64,000 nt of DNA, taken from the NCBI RefSeq assembly GCF_023634655.1, contig NZ_JAMKMS010000011.1, positions 1 through 64,000 on the forward strand, given 5' to 3'. Under the pieces are notes generated by a model. It did no database searches. It was not told the origin of the DNA and saw nothing but the letters and a program-made list of their open reading frames with translations. Origin of the DNA: Vibrio methylphosphonaticus (lineage in GTDB: Bacteria > Pseudomonadota > Gammaproteobacteria > Enterobacterales > Vibrionaceae). Within the stretch, counting starts at the first letter, position 1. Each line of letters begins with the position of its first letter. Below are positions 50,195-59,485 of this stretch, in pieces. Position numbers and translations under genes: made by a program.

Positions 50195-51385
50195 ATGTTT
50201 GAAAAAGTTGTAGCTGCACCCGCTGACCCTATACTTGGCCTCACTGAAGAGTTTAAAAAAGACACTCGTGCAGAAAAAATTAACCTCGGCGTTGGTATCT
50301 ACAAAAATGAGCAAGGCCAAACCCCTGTTCTTGCTACCGTAAAGAAAGCTGAAGCAGCGCTGCTAGAAAATGAAAAAACAAAATCTTACCTGACAATTGA
50401 AGGGACTGCTGAATACGGTTTAGCTGTACAAAAACTGCTATTCGGTGCAGATTCAGCGATAGTTAGCGAAAAATTGGCAAAAACCGCGCAAGCTCCTGGC
50501 GGTACTGGCGCACTTCGTGTCGCTGGTGAGTTTATTAAACGTCAACTTAGCGGCGCTAAGATCTGGATCAGCAATCCAACATGGGCGAACCATAACGGCG
50601 TATTTGCGGCTGCAGGCATTGAAACAGCCCAGTACAGCTACTACAACTCCGAAACAAAAGACAAAGACTTCGCTGGCATGGTTGCTGATTTAGAGCAAGC
50701 GGCGGCAGGCGACATTGTTTTACTGCATGGCTGCTGCCACAACCCAACTGGCATCGATCCTACTGCAGCTGAGTGGGAGCAATTAGCGAAACTGGTAGCG
50801 GAAAAAGGTCTAATCCCACTATTCGACTTCGCTTACCAAGGCTTTGCAAAAGGCGTTGAAGAAGATGCGCAAGGTCTACGTACGTTTGCAAAATACAATA
50901 AAGAAATCCTCGTCGCGAGTTCATTTTCAAAGAACTTCGGCCTGTACAATGAGCGTGTAGGCGCCTTCACTCTGGTTGCCGCTTCTGAAGAAATCGCAAC
51001 GACGGCCTTCTCACAAGTTAAAGGCATCATTCGTTCAATCTACTCAAACCCTCCTGCTCACGGCGCTGCGGTTGTGACGTACATCCTTAACGATGAAGCG
51101 CTTCGTGCAGAGTGGGAAAATGAAGTAGCAGAAATGCGTGATCGCATACAAGAAATGCGTGTCCTGTTTGTTGAAACACTAAAAGCAGAAGGTGTGAATG
51201 CCGACTTTAGCTTCATCGAACGCCAGAATGGTATGTTCTCTTTCTCTGGTTTGTCTAAAGAGCAAGTCAACCGCTTAAAAGACGAATTTGCCATCTACAT
51301 TGTTGGCTCTGGCCGTATCAGTGTTGCGGGCATGACAAAGTCTAACATGACACCACTATGTAAAGGCATTGCAGCCGTTCTATAA
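50195..51385 (+). CDS. aspC: aromatic/aspartate aminotransferase (AspC type)
   Basis: PLP enzyme interconverting aspartate + 2-oxoglutarate with oxaloacetate + glutamate, often also acting on aromatic amino acids. It has 396 residues from ATG 50195 ([16 protein letters not shown], as in E. coli AspC). The PLP-binding Lys is in [17 protein letters not shown]; the phosphate cup [21 protein letters not shown] and [11 protein letters not shown] are conserved. Length equals E. coli AspC and TyrB; AspC is closer by eye. It stands alone near asnS, which in E. coli is also close to aspC. Supplying aspartate near asparaginyl-tRNA synthesis may be incidental. Confidence 0.94.
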   Translation: MFEKVVAAPADPILGLTEEFKKDTRAEKINLGVGIYKNEQGQTPVLATVKKAEAALLENEKTKSYLTIEGTAEYGLAVQKLLFGADSAIVSEKLAKTAQAPGGTGALRVAGEFIKRQLSGAKIWISNPTWANHNGVFAAAGIETAQYSYYNSETKDKDFAGMVADLEQAAAGDIVLLHGCCHNPTGIDPTAAEWEQLAKLVAEKGLIPLFDFAYQGFAKGVEEDAQGLRTFAKYNKEILVASSFSKNFGLYNERVGAFTLVAASEEIATTAFSQVKGIIRSIYSNPPAHGAAVVTYILNDEALRAEWENEVAEMRDRIQEMRVLFVETLKAEGVNADFSFIERQNGMFSFSGLSKEQVNRLKDEFAIYIVGSGRISVAGMTKSNMTPLCKGIAAVL

Positions 51386-51482
51386 CGGTACTGCTATGCA
51401 CAATTACGCGTGAATACGCCAATCATTAAGCGTATTCACAAGCTTAATAATCAACGCGTTAGCGGTTGTGCTTGCTAAAAAT

Positions 51483-51507
51483 AAAGGTCAGCTTCGGCTG
51501 ACCTTTT
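51483..51507 (+). terminator. aspC terminator
   Basis: Stem AAAGGTCAGC / GCTGACCTTT closed by a UUCG tetraloop, short T tail. Confidence 0.88.
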
Positions 51508-51540
51508 GCGTTTCTGCGTGTACTATTAAGCCATCACTAT

Positions 51541-51582
51541 TACATTTAGATAGTCGTCAATTACATTTAAATAGTACTTAAG
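51541..51582. repeat. 21-bp tandem duplication upstream of the cNMP/CBS gene
   Basis: TACATTTAGATAGTCGTCAAT (51541-51561) and TACATTTAAATAGTACTTAAG (51562-51582) share 15 of 21 bases. The second unit ends 7 bases before the start codon, so it replaces a normal ribosome-binding site region. Confidence 0.8.
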
Positions 51583-51589
51583 GCCGCAC

Positions 51590-53479
51590 ATGGACGCAGA
51601 ACTCATAGAGATCCAACACTTTCTCGCCAGCTACCCACCTTTTGATGAATTACCAGAAGAAGCCGTGTTATATGCCTCTCAAAACATCGAGATAGCCTAC
51701 TATCGGCAAGATACACCCATCATACATTTCGGTGACGAGATCAATGACCTTTATATCGTGAGAAGTGGTGTCGTAGAAGTGTATCGCCGTAAAGGCGAGC
51801 TCTATAACCGCTTAGATGAGGGCGATCTCTTTGGGCAAATGGGTCTATTGACCAATAATAAAGTCCGATTTCCTGCAAAAGCCGTCGAAGATACCCTTGT
51901 CTACTGCTTATCCGCCGACGTGTTTCAAGAGCTTTATGACAAGTTCGATGCCTTTGCCGACTTTGTAGAAGTCGAGGACCGAGTCAGACTGAGACAAACC
52001 GTCTCCAATAACAGCAACACCAATGATCTCACTACCTCAAAAGTTCGCACACTGCTCACTGGTGAAGCCGCGACTATTGATCGTCATAGAACGATTCAAG
52101 AAGCCGCTAAACAAATGGCGGACGAACAAGTCTCTTCATTACTGATCCTTAACCCCAACATTAGTGAGAACGATGAAGACGACTCATCGCCAATCGTCGG
52201 CATCATTACCGATAGAGACCTCTGTACGCGTGTACTCGCGCAAAACCTAAGCCCACAGGATGAAGTGGCCACCGTGATGTCTACTGACCTGATATCACTT
52301 GACCACAATGCCTATGTTTACGAAGCCATGCTTATCATGCTGCGCTATAACGTACACCATCTCCCTGTAGTAAAGAACAAAATCCCACTTGGCGTCATCG
52401 AGACCTCAGATATCGTACGCTATGAATCTCAAAATTCACTGCTGTTAGTAAGCAGCATATTCCAGCAACAATCCGTAGAAGAACTTAAACTGCTTTCTGA
52501 CCAGGTTCAGGATAGTTTCGTACGCCTAGTCAATGAAGATGCCAACGCACACATGGTCGGAACAGCAATGTCGGTCATTGGCCGCAGTTTTAAACAACGT
52601 ATTGTTGAGCTTGCGGAAGAAGAGCTTGGCCATGCGCCCATTCCTTATTGCTTCCTTGCCCTTGGCTCGATGGGACGTGATGAACAGCTAATGGTGACGG
52701 ACCAAGATAACGCTATCATTCTTGACGACAGCTACGACGAACAAAAACACGGCGCTTACTTTAAGGCATTCTCAACCTTTATCTGTGATGCGCTTGCGGA
52801 CTGCGGTTATACCTATTGCAGCGGCGACATTATGGCGACCAACCCTGAGTGGCGAATGACCAGAAAGGAATGGGAAGCCTGCTTCTCTGACTGGATTGAT
52901 GATCCAAATCCTAAAGCGTTACTCAATGCCTCCATCTTTTTCGATTTGGATGGGGTTTACGGCAAACTCAAATGGGCCGAGCAGCTCAATAGTTTTATTG
53001 TCAGAAGAGCCAGAAAGAATAACCGCTTCCTTGCCTGCTTAGCGAGAAATGCCCTCAATCGTACCCCTCCACTAGGCTTTTTCAAAGATTTTGTAATGGA
53101 AAAGGATGGGCAACACAACAATTCCATCAACCTAAAACGACGTGGGACGGCGCCACTCGCTGACTTAATACGTGTCCACGCCTTGGCGGTTGGGTCACGC
53201 TCTACTAACTCCTTCGAGCGCTTAGATGACATCCACGATGCAGGAATACTGCCCAAAGGGCGAGCTCGTGACTTAAAAGATGCGATGGAATTCATCTCAA
53301 TGGTTCGTATCAGCCACCAAGCAATGGATGTTCAGATGGGAATAGAGCCGGATAACAACATAGAACCAGAAAATTTATCCGACTTCGAACGTCGTAATCT
53401 TAAGGATGCATTCCAAGTCTTGAGTAATGGTCAAAATTTCCTAAAATTTCGCTATCAAGCTAACAACAATTTCAAATAG
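51590..53479 (+). CDS. cNMP-binding / CBS / DUF294 nucleotidyltransferase-like protein
   Basis: Putative signal-transduction protein of 629 residues. Order: cyclic-nucleotide-binding domain (about 10-130; DEINDLYIVRSGVVEVYRR, EGDLFGQMGLLTNN), two CBS domains (about 160-285; IVGIITDRDLCTRVL, PLGVIETSDIVRYE), a GlnD-like DUF294 nucleotidyltransferase domain (about 320-460; LGSMGRDEQLMVTDQDNAII with the metal-binding acidic pair), and a DUF294 C-terminal domain. It lies 27 bases before a DEDDh exonuclease gene. In several gammaproteobacteria this pair accompanies the acetate transporter actP; that gene is absent here. The nucleotidyl acceptor is unknown. Confidence 0.9.
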   Translation: MDAELIEIQHFLASYPPFDELPEEAVLYASQNIEIAYYRQDTPIIHFGDEINDLYIVRSGVVEVYRRKGELYNRLDEGDLFGQMGLLTNNKVRFPAKAVEDTLVYCLSADVFQELYDKFDAFADFVEVEDRVRLRQTVSNNSNTNDLTTSKVRTLLTGEAATIDRHRTIQEAAKQMADEQVSSLLILNPNISENDEDDSSPIVGIITDRDLCTRVLAQNLSPQDEVATVMSTDLISLDHNAYVYEAMLIMLRYNVHHLPVVKNKIPLGVIETSDIVRYESQNSLLLVSSIFQQQSVEELKLLSDQVQDSFVRLVNEDANAHMVGTAMSVIGRSFKQRIVELAEEELGHAPIPYCFLALGSMGRDEQLMVTDQDNAIILDDSYDEQKHGAYFKAFSTFICDALADCGYTYCSGDIMATNPEWRMTRKEWEACFSDWIDDPNPKALLNASIFFDLDGVYGKLKWAEQLNSFIVRRARKNNRFLACLARNALNRTPPLGFFKDFVMEKDGQHNNSINLKRRGTAPLADLIRVHALAVGSRSTNSFERLDDIHDAGILPKGRARDLKDAMEFISMVRISHQAMDVQMGIEPDNNIEPENLSDFERRNLKDAFQVLSNGQNFLKFRYQANNNFK

Positions 53480-53506
53480 CGTCAGACTAAATGGTGAGTG
53501 TGGATT

Positions 53507-54226
53507 ATGATAAAAAAGCTATTTAGTGCGCCGAGCATCCAGTGGCAAAGTAAATTTAAAACATTAGCTGGCCGGGCTCAGGATGAGCGGCTGCAATCGT
53601 TTTACGCTAAAGGGTTACCCGACAGCGAGACTCCGCTCAAAGATGTCTCCTTTGTTGCACTAGATTTTGAGACGACGGGATTAAACCCTGAAAAAGATGG
53701 CATCCTGTCGATAGGTCTTGTGCCTTTTACCACTTCAAGAATACGGATTAACGCCGCTAAACACTGGACGGTAAGACCCAAGGCAATCTTAGAAGAAGAA
53801 TCTGTGGTCATTCATGGCATCACGCATAATGACATCTTAGATGCACCAAAATTTAAAGATATCCTTGGTGATGTGCTCGATTCTTTGGCAGGGCATATTA
53901 TTGTGGTGCACTACAACCCCATTGAACGTGGTTTCTTTGATGATGCCTTGAAAGGTATGATTGGTGAAGGCATCGAATTCCCTGTCGTTGACACGATGCA
54001 AATTGAATCCATCTATCAAAAACGCGTAACAGCAGGTGTGATTAACATGTTGAAGGGGAAACAGGCGGACTCCGTTCGTTTAGGGCAGACTCGCCGTCGC
54101 TACGGGCTGCCTGACTATCCGCCCCATCATGCGTTAACCGATGCCGTGGCGACCGCAGAGCTGCTTCAAGCGCAATTAGCTTATCACTACGATGAAAACG
54201 CCGTGCTCAACGATATCTGGATATGA
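53507..54226 (+). CDS. DnaQ-like DEDDh 3'-5' exonuclease
   Basis: Exonuclease-fold protein of 239 residues from ATG 53507 (the frame begins at GTG 53498). Exo I is FVALDFETTGLNPEKDGILSIG (D and E ligands), Exo II VVHYNPIERGFFDDAL, and Exo III HHALTDAVATAELL with catalytic His and Asp, all intact. It resembles DNA polymerase III epsilon-like stand-alone exonucleases but has an N-terminal extension of about 50 residues and no polymerase-binding tail. Co-oriented with, and 27 bases after, the cNMP/CBS/DUF294 gene, so probably one operon. Substrate unknown. Confidence 0.9.
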   Translation: MIKKLFSAPSIQWQSKFKTLAGRAQDERLQSFYAKGLPDSETPLKDVSFVALDFETTGLNPEKDGILSIGLVPFTTSRIRINAAKHWTVRPKAILEEESVVIHGITHNDILDAPKFKDILGDVLDSLAGHIIVVHYNPIERGFFDDALKGMIGEGIEFPVVDTMQIESIYQKRVTAGVINMLKGKQADSVRLGQTRRRYGLPDYPPHHALTDAVATAELLQAQLAYHYDENAVLNDIWI

Positions 54227-54293
54227 AGACACGTTGATCTGAACATATCCGCAATGCAACCTTTCGTCTTGCATCGGATGGTGTGCACCAATA

Positions 54294-54319
54294 AAAAAAG
54301 GCTCTGATGAGCCTTTTTT
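54294..54319. terminator. bidirectional terminator between the exonuclease and chemoreceptor genes
   Basis: Eleven-bp stem AAAAAAGGCTC / GAGCCTTTTTT with TGAT loop, serving the two convergent genes. Confidence 0.92.
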
Positions 54320-54345
54320 AGTTTTTAGATTAGAGTGTTACCTCA

Positions 54346-56229
54346 TTAAATTTTAAACCGGCCAATCTCGCGACCTAACTTCTGGGAGAGTTCTGACAAC
54401 TCTACGGCTTGTTGAGCGGCGTCGTGCGCTTCTTCTGCGAGTTCATCAGAAACATCGCGGATACCCTGAGTATTGCGTGTAATCTCAGAGGTGACTGACG
54501 CTTGCTCCTCTGCCGCCGTTGCGATTTGCGTGGCCATATCACTGATTTGACCTACCGCCGCCAAGATTTGAGTCAAGCTTGCTGCTGCACTGTTTGCATC
54601 GTCCACACTGGTTTCGGCTAAACCGCGGCTATCATTCATAATATCGACCGCTTTGCCCGTTGTGGCTTGTAGTGTCTCAATGGTCTGCTGAATCTCTTGT
54701 GTCGATGCGTGAGTACGTTGACTTAACACTCGCACTTCGTCCGCAACCACAGCAAAACCTCGACCTTGCTCACCCGCTCGCGCGGCTTCAATCGCGGCAT
54801 TAAGAGCCAGCAAATTTGTCTGCTCGGCAATGCCTTGAATCGTCGATAATATGGTGTTAATACTACTACCATGCACTTCAAGTTCACGAATTACCGCGGT
54901 AGCAACATCCACTTCTTGAGCAAGATTCTGAATCGAATTTTGGGTCGCGGATACTTGACCCGCGCCATGATTACTCGCCTCTACTGCCTCTGAAGAGTTA
55001 CTCGCGGTCATATCTGCGTTATTGGCAATTTCTTGAGTCGCCGCTGCCATCTCGTTAATTGCCGTGGCAACCATATTGATTTCGTCTTGCTGCGTTTGAA
55101 TACGCTGACTACGAACTCGCGCATGACTGGCCGTGTCTTTCGCTTGCGCAGATAAGGCGACCGATACATCGGTAAGCTTCATGATCGTTTCGTGCATGTA
55201 ACTAACAAACGTGTTGAAGTTACGAGCTAACTGCCCCACTTCATCATTACTTCTTGGTTCTAAACGGCTGGTTAAATCCCCCTCACCTGACGCGATTTCC
55301 GCCAGTGCTTTAGACACTCGCGCCAAATCATTAATGAGAAAGCTCATCATCCAAGAAGCGATGGCGGCAACAAAAATAACGATGACAACTGAGGTCAGTA
55401 TTAACTGCGTAAGAGCACTGTTCAGTTTCGCCAGCTCGGTTTGCTTATCTAACTCTACTGCAAGTACCCAGTTCGTTTCTGGAACCTTAGTAAAGTACAA
55501 CATTTTGTCTACGCCTTGGATGCTCACTTCCGTCATATCACCACGAGACGCTAACTCACTAATAGCAGAGGCCGTCAATGTCGGGCTCAGCTGTGTCATT
55601 GGTTTTAATAACAAAGACGTATTCTGGTGGGCAAGAAAGGTGTTGTTGGATAAATCAATCAGCATCGCGCTGGCATTACGCCCTACGTTCAAACTAATGA
55701 CGTCTTGCACTAAGTGATCAATCAATACATCCGCACCCACAATGCCAACTAAACGACCATTTTTTTTCACTGGTTCTGCAATAGTGACAAGCAAAGCATT
55801 GGTAATGGCATCTTGATATGCCTCGGTGATGATCTGTTTATTCGCCGACACAGCATCTTGGTACCAAGGACGGGTTCTAGGATCGTAATCTGCCCGGTTT
55901 CGCTCAGGGTGAGAGCGATACATTCTACCATCTGGAGTACCTAAAAATATGTCATCAAAGCCTCCAGCTACACGTGCTTGTCTGAGGTATGGCACTTTAT
56001 CTTCGGCTTCCGAAAATGAATTAAACGCGGTCGCAATCGACTTCCTAACGCCAATCCAATTCTCTATCCCTTCGACTGCGGCATGCGAGACGTTATTTGC
56101 TCGATCTGAAATAGCAGTATGCGTTTGTGTTGACAATTGTTGCGCGGATAAGATGGTCAATACCACTGCCATCAATAGTACAGCAGATAACATTGCTGTA
56201 ATTAATTTTTGTTTTAGAGATAATGTCAT
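54346..56229 (-). CDS. methyl-accepting chemotaxis protein, dCache_1 amino-acid type
   Basis: Chemoreceptor of 627 residues. First membrane helix (about 10-30), periplasmic dCache_1 domain (about 35-275), second helix (about 280-302), HAMP and signalling domain with core [35 protein letters not shown]. The sensor contains [12 protein letters not shown], with the Tyr, Arg, Trp and Tyr of the described amino-acid-binding motif, and a downstream Asp in VGADVLID. An amino acid ligand is therefore predicted. It is transcribed alone from a long AT-rich upstream region (56230-56660). Confidence 0.93.
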   Translation of the reverse strand: MTLSLKQKLITAMLSAVLLMAVVLTILSAQQLSTQTHTAISDRANNVSHAAVEGIENWIGVRKSIATAFNSFSEAEDKVPYLRQARVAGGFDDIFLGTPDGRMYRSHPERNRADYDPRTRPWYQDAVSANKQIITEAYQDAITNALLVTIAEPVKKNGRLVGIVGADVLIDHLVQDVISLNVGRNASAMLIDLSNNTFLAHQNTSLLLKPMTQLSPTLTASAISELASRGDMTEVSIQGVDKMLYFTKVPETNWVLAVELDKQTELAKLNSALTQLILTSVVIVIFVAAIASWMMSFLINDLARVSKALAEIASGEGDLTSRLEPRSNDEVGQLARNFNTFVSYMHETIMKLTDVSVALSAQAKDTASHARVRSQRIQTQQDEINMVATAINEMAAATQEIANNADMTASNSSEAVEASNHGAGQVSATQNSIQNLAQEVDVATAVIRELEVHGSSINTILSTIQGIAEQTNLLALNAAIEAARAGEQGRGFAVVADEVRVLSQRTHASTQEIQQTIETLQATTGKAVDIMNDSRGLAETSVDDANSAAASLTQILAAVGQISDMATQIATAAEEQASVTSEITRNTQGIRDVSDELAEEAHDAAQQAVELSELSQKLGREIGRFKI

Positions 56230-56660
56230 TGATTATTATTCTTCTCGTCACTGAATTATTAACTAATCATGGTCGTCATAATTAGTATTGCGCGCAGATA
56301 ATATATAAATTCCGACACAAAATCGACCGTCAATATTTTGTCTTATTTTATACAGTACCATATTTATGCTTATATTATTCCAACTGATTTAAATGATATT
56401 ATTCACACCAACTCGCCCATGGACACCTCGCCAACTCACCTTTCAATAAAATAAAAAAACCATCGTAAGGCATTGAATTAAATAATTAATTCAATAAACC
56501 CAGCAAGGCCCATTTAATAGCTTACATGTAAACGATTGATTTAATTAATAATTAATAAATTACTCAATGTAAGATTGCAACACTGAATAACAGAAAATAA
56601 CACATCACTGTTAGCGAATTAATAAGCAAGGTTTAACATGACATAATATCGATTAGATCA
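56230..56660. other. long AT-rich intergenic region upstream of the dCache chemoreceptor
   Basis: About 430 bases with no credible gene on either strand. It holds a 24-base palindrome at 56472-56495 (separate entry) and a second AT-rich dyad-like stretch around 56535-56560. Promoters for the chemoreceptor should lie near 56230-56300, but no clear sigma-28 or sigma-70 consensus was identified. Confidence 0.5.
56472..56495. promoter_or_regulatory. 24-base inverted repeat
   Basis: Perfect 10-bp arms ATTGAATTAA and TTAATTCAAT around ATAA, about 245 bases upstream of the chemoreceptor start. It has the size and symmetry of a dimeric repressor site; no regulator can be named. Confidence 0.4.
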
Positions 56661-56689
56661 AAAAAGAGCAGCTAAGGCTGCTCTTTTTT
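56661..56689 (-). terminator. terminator of the first BCCT gene
   Basis: Twelve-bp stem AAAAAGAGCAGC / GCTGCTCTTTTT with TAAG loop; T-rich on both strands, 45 bases after the stop of the minus-strand BCCT gene. Confidence 0.9.
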
Positions 56690-56734
56690 CATTATTATAA
56701 TTTACTTACATCAACACACTAAGCTTCACATCCA

Positions 56735-58306
56735 CTAGGTGCGTTCTGTCTTCATACCCATAAGCAGACTCACACACATTGCAAGCAATATAAAGGTGAA
56801 TGGCAACGCCGATGAAATAGCCCCTGCTTGCAGAGCTTGGATAGCTTCGCTACCACCAATCCACAATAACGCGACTGCAATAGCACCTTCCATGAAAGCC
56901 CAAAACACGCGCTGAATAACCGGTGCATCTATTTTACCACCAGCGGTAATGCTGTCGATCACCAAAGAGCCAGAATCTGAAGAAGTAATGAAGAACACCA
57001 GAACTAGGATCACTGCGATAATAGACAGTAACGTACCCATTGGTAGCGCATCAAACATTTCAAACATAGCCAGTGGTACGTCACGTAAACCATTTGCACC
57101 TAGCGTACCAACTTGATTAACCACTTGGTCAATGGCAAGACCGCCAAATACAGACATCCAAATAATCGTGACAGATGTCGGAACAATCAGTACTGCTGTA
57201 ATGAACTGTCGTACTGTACGTCCTTTAGATACGCGCGCAATAAACATACCGACGAATGGGGACCAAGAAATCCACCATGCCCAATAGAATACTGTCCAGC
57301 CGTGCATCCACGCTTCGTCATCACGGCCATGAGGATTACTCAATGGCACTATATTCTTCAAATACGCGAACAAGGTATCAGGAATCGATGCGAACGTGAC
57401 CGCGTATCCAATTAAAGCGACTAAAGCCAATAGAATAAATGCCACGATCATATTAATGTTACTGATGACCTTAACACCACCATCAATACCACGTAATACC
57501 GAAACAACGGCAAGCAGAGTCACGACCGCAATAACGATCACTTGCAGCGTCATGCCGGACTCAACACCAAAGACATGATGAATACCACTTGCCGCTTGCT
57601 GTGCACCTAAACCAAGAGAGGTGGCTAAACCGAACAAAGTCGCCAGCACCGCAAGAATATCAATGATATGCCCTGCCCAACCCCAAGCTCTATCGCCTAA
57701 AATAGGATAGAACACGGAACGCATCGAAAGCGGTAGACCTTTGTTATAGGTAAAAAATGCTAGAGATAAAGCAACAACACCGTAGATTGCCCATGGGTGC
57801 AATCCCCAGTGGAACATAGTGGCGCCCATCGCTAGCTCGCGAGCTTCTTCTGTGTTGGCAGTAACGCCTAGAGGGGTTTCATACCATCCCGTGAAGTAAG
57901 CCACAGGCTCTGCGACACTCCAGAACATGAGGCCAATACCCATACCCGCGGCAAATAACATCGCGAGCCATGACATAAAGGAATAATCTGCCGTTGCGTC
58001 TTTACCACCTAAGCGTATCTTACCAAATGGCGAAACAATCAAGCCCAAGCAGAAGATAACAAAAATGTTACCCGCCCACATAAATAGCCAGTCGAACTTA
58101 TTTATGATCTGCCATTTAATTCCATCCAACGCATTTTTCGCTGTCTCGGCATCGACAACCACAGCCAACACGAGCAAAAGCGCAATAAAACCTGCACTCC
58201 AGCCAAATACTGGGTTGTGTACGTCAAATCCCCATTTTTGGACATTATCTTGTCCAATTGTATAGTCAGTACTGTCAATACTGTACTTATCAATACCTTT
58301 TGTCAT
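56735..58306 (-). CDS. BCCT-family osmolyte transporter, copy 1
   Basis: Betaine/choline/carnitine-type carrier of 523 residues with about 12 membrane helices. The Trp-rich signature is MHGWTVFYWAWWISWSPFVGMFIARVSKGRTVRQF; the sodium-site region AAGMGIGLMFWSVAEPVAYF shows M-G-I-G-L. The N-terminus DKYSIDSTDYTIGQDNVQKWGFDVHNP is nearly the same as in copy 2. There is little C-terminal tail, unlike BetP, so osmosensing may be by expression only. It is on the same strand as cosR and downstream of it (322 bases, terminator between), so it has its own promoter. Likely imports glycine betaine or a similar solute; specificity not determined. Confidence 0.93.
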   Translation of the reverse strand: MTKGIDKYSIDSTDYTIGQDNVQKWGFDVHNPVFGWSAGFIALLLVLAVVVDAETAKNALDGIKWQIINKFDWLFMWAGNIFVIFCLGLIVSPFGKIRLGGKDATADYSFMSWLAMLFAAGMGIGLMFWSVAEPVAYFTGWYETPLGVTANTEEARELAMGATMFHWGLHPWAIYGVVALSLAFFTYNKGLPLSMRSVFYPILGDRAWGWAGHIIDILAVLATLFGLATSLGLGAQQAASGIHHVFGVESGMTLQVIVIAVVTLLAVVSVLRGIDGGVKVISNINMIVAFILLALVALIGYAVTFASIPDTLFAYLKNIVPLSNPHGRDDEAWMHGWTVFYWAWWISWSPFVGMFIARVSKGRTVRQFITAVLIVPTSVTIIWMSVFGGLAIDQVVNQVGTLGANGLRDVPLAMFEMFDALPMGTLLSIIAVILVLVFFITSSDSGSLVIDSITAGGKIDAPVIQRVFWAFMEGAIAVALLWIGGSEAIQALQAGAISSALPFTFILLAMCVSLLMGMKTERT

Positions 58307-58562
58307 CGTTCCTCACCCTGACGAACTGCTATCCATCAAAATATTTGTGTACTAAGAAATACCAACAATCCGTACGAAACAGACTGAGTTATCACTCAAC
58401 TTTTAGTGCTACGAGAATTTTAGTTTAGCAAAAAATGTCTGAATTATCATACAGTCTTTGCCATTAGCCCGCCATCCATCGCCGACTAAGGCAAAGTATA
58501 GACTATTTAGATGTCAAATAATTAAGACTAAAACCACCTCTATTTGTCTCTGTCTTACGAGC
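58307..58562 (-). other. promoter region of BCCT copy 1
   Basis: About 255 bases between the BCCT start and the cosR terminator. AT-rich, no gene; no repeat or operator was recognised with confidence. Confidence 0.4.
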
Positions 58563-58600
58563 AAAAAAAAGCCCACAGTACTTTCCAGTAACATGGGCTT
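58563..58600 (-). terminator. cosR terminator
   Basis: On the minus strand AAGCCCA ... TGGGCTT with partial inner pairing (GTTACT / AGTAC), then T8. It starts 28 bases after the cosR stop. Confidence 0.8.
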
Positions 58601-58628
58601 AGGCGTTATTGTCCGTAAATAAATGACG

Positions 58629-59102
58629 TTAGTTTTTCGCTATCGCATCTATTTGTAATACTGGCGCGGCATCGATACCTTCCGCATTCATCATCGATGA
58701 AATTCTTTGGATAGAAGATAGCAATAAGGTTTGTTCCCACGCCTCAAGACTTTGAAACTTCTGCACAAAGCTATCTTGGAGTGGCAAAGGCGCGCTATCT
58801 AACACTTCGGTACCTTTTTCGGTTAAAACCGCATGAACTTTTCGCTTGTCTTGATGACTTCGTTCACGCCTTACATAATCGTTTAGCTCAAGTCGGTCGA
58901 TAATCGTCGTCGCTGTCGCCTGACTAACATTGGTATAATTCGATAACTCACGAATGGTTACATTCCCTTTTTCCCTGATTGCCTTCATCAGCACCAGTTG
59001 CGGTCCAGTGAGTCCGCACTCTTTTTTCAATTTTTTCGAATGCAAATCGATGGCTCTTATTACTTGGCGTATCGCCACGAGCACTTCTTCGTGTTTTTCC
59101 AA
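58629..59102 (-). CDS. cosR: MarR-family repressor, CosR-like
   Basis: Winged-helix regulator of 157 residues, GLTGPQLVLMKAI followed by VTIRELSNYTNVSQATATTIIDRLELNDYVRRERSHQDKRKVHAVLTEKG (MarR helix-turn-helix and wing). It is divergent from a BCCT carrier, the arrangement described for CosR of V. cholerae and V. parahaemolyticus, a low-salinity repressor of ectoine synthesis and osmolyte uptake. The start appears to be TTG 59102 (GGA 9 bases upstream), because no in-frame ATG gives a full domain. Regulation of both flanking BCCT genes is likely but inferred. Confidence 0.85.
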   Translation of the reverse strand: MEKHEEVLVAIRQVIRAIDLHSKKLKKECGLTGPQLVLMKAIREKGNVTIRELSNYTNVSQATATTIIDRLELNDYVRRERSHQDKRKVHAVLTEKGTEVLDSAPLPLQDSFVQKFQSLEAWEQTLLLSSIQRISSMMNAEGIDAAPVLQIDAIAKN

Positions 59103-59485
59103 TTCTTTAATTCCAAATTAGCGATTATCCGTTGATCCCTGCGTTTTAACACATTCATATCAATGATGCATCTCAATCACACCTATAAACCGATCGCGAC
59201 CACCATTAACTCATTACTAGTGTTTAAAAAGTGCGCTCACACACTCATTTCATAATGAGCTGCAACCCTTGGTCGCATTTAAGTTTATTGCGTTTATTTT
59301 ACCGATAAAAGCTCAGAAAAAACAGCCCACTTCATTAGAGCTAAAACAATTAGTGCTCTATACAGTTTGTCTACTAAAAATAGTTCAAAATGCGAGCAAA
59401 ACAATGAATATCTTCCCTTTAATAATTACTTTTGTTAGTATTCGCCCGAATTTTAGTTAGAGCTCTAAGTAGTATCAGAGGAATG
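59103..59485. other. divergent regulatory region cosR / BCCT copy 2
   Basis: 383 bases without a credible gene; a 63-codon frame at 59269-59460 lacks a ribosome-binding site and homology. This is where CosR would be expected to bind. AT-rich around 59360-59440; no clear operator was recognised. Confidence 0.5.

Noticed and set aside
59269..59460. 63-codon plus-strand frame between cosR and the BCCT gene
   Set aside because: No ribosome-binding site, atypical composition, and it fills the expected promoter region.
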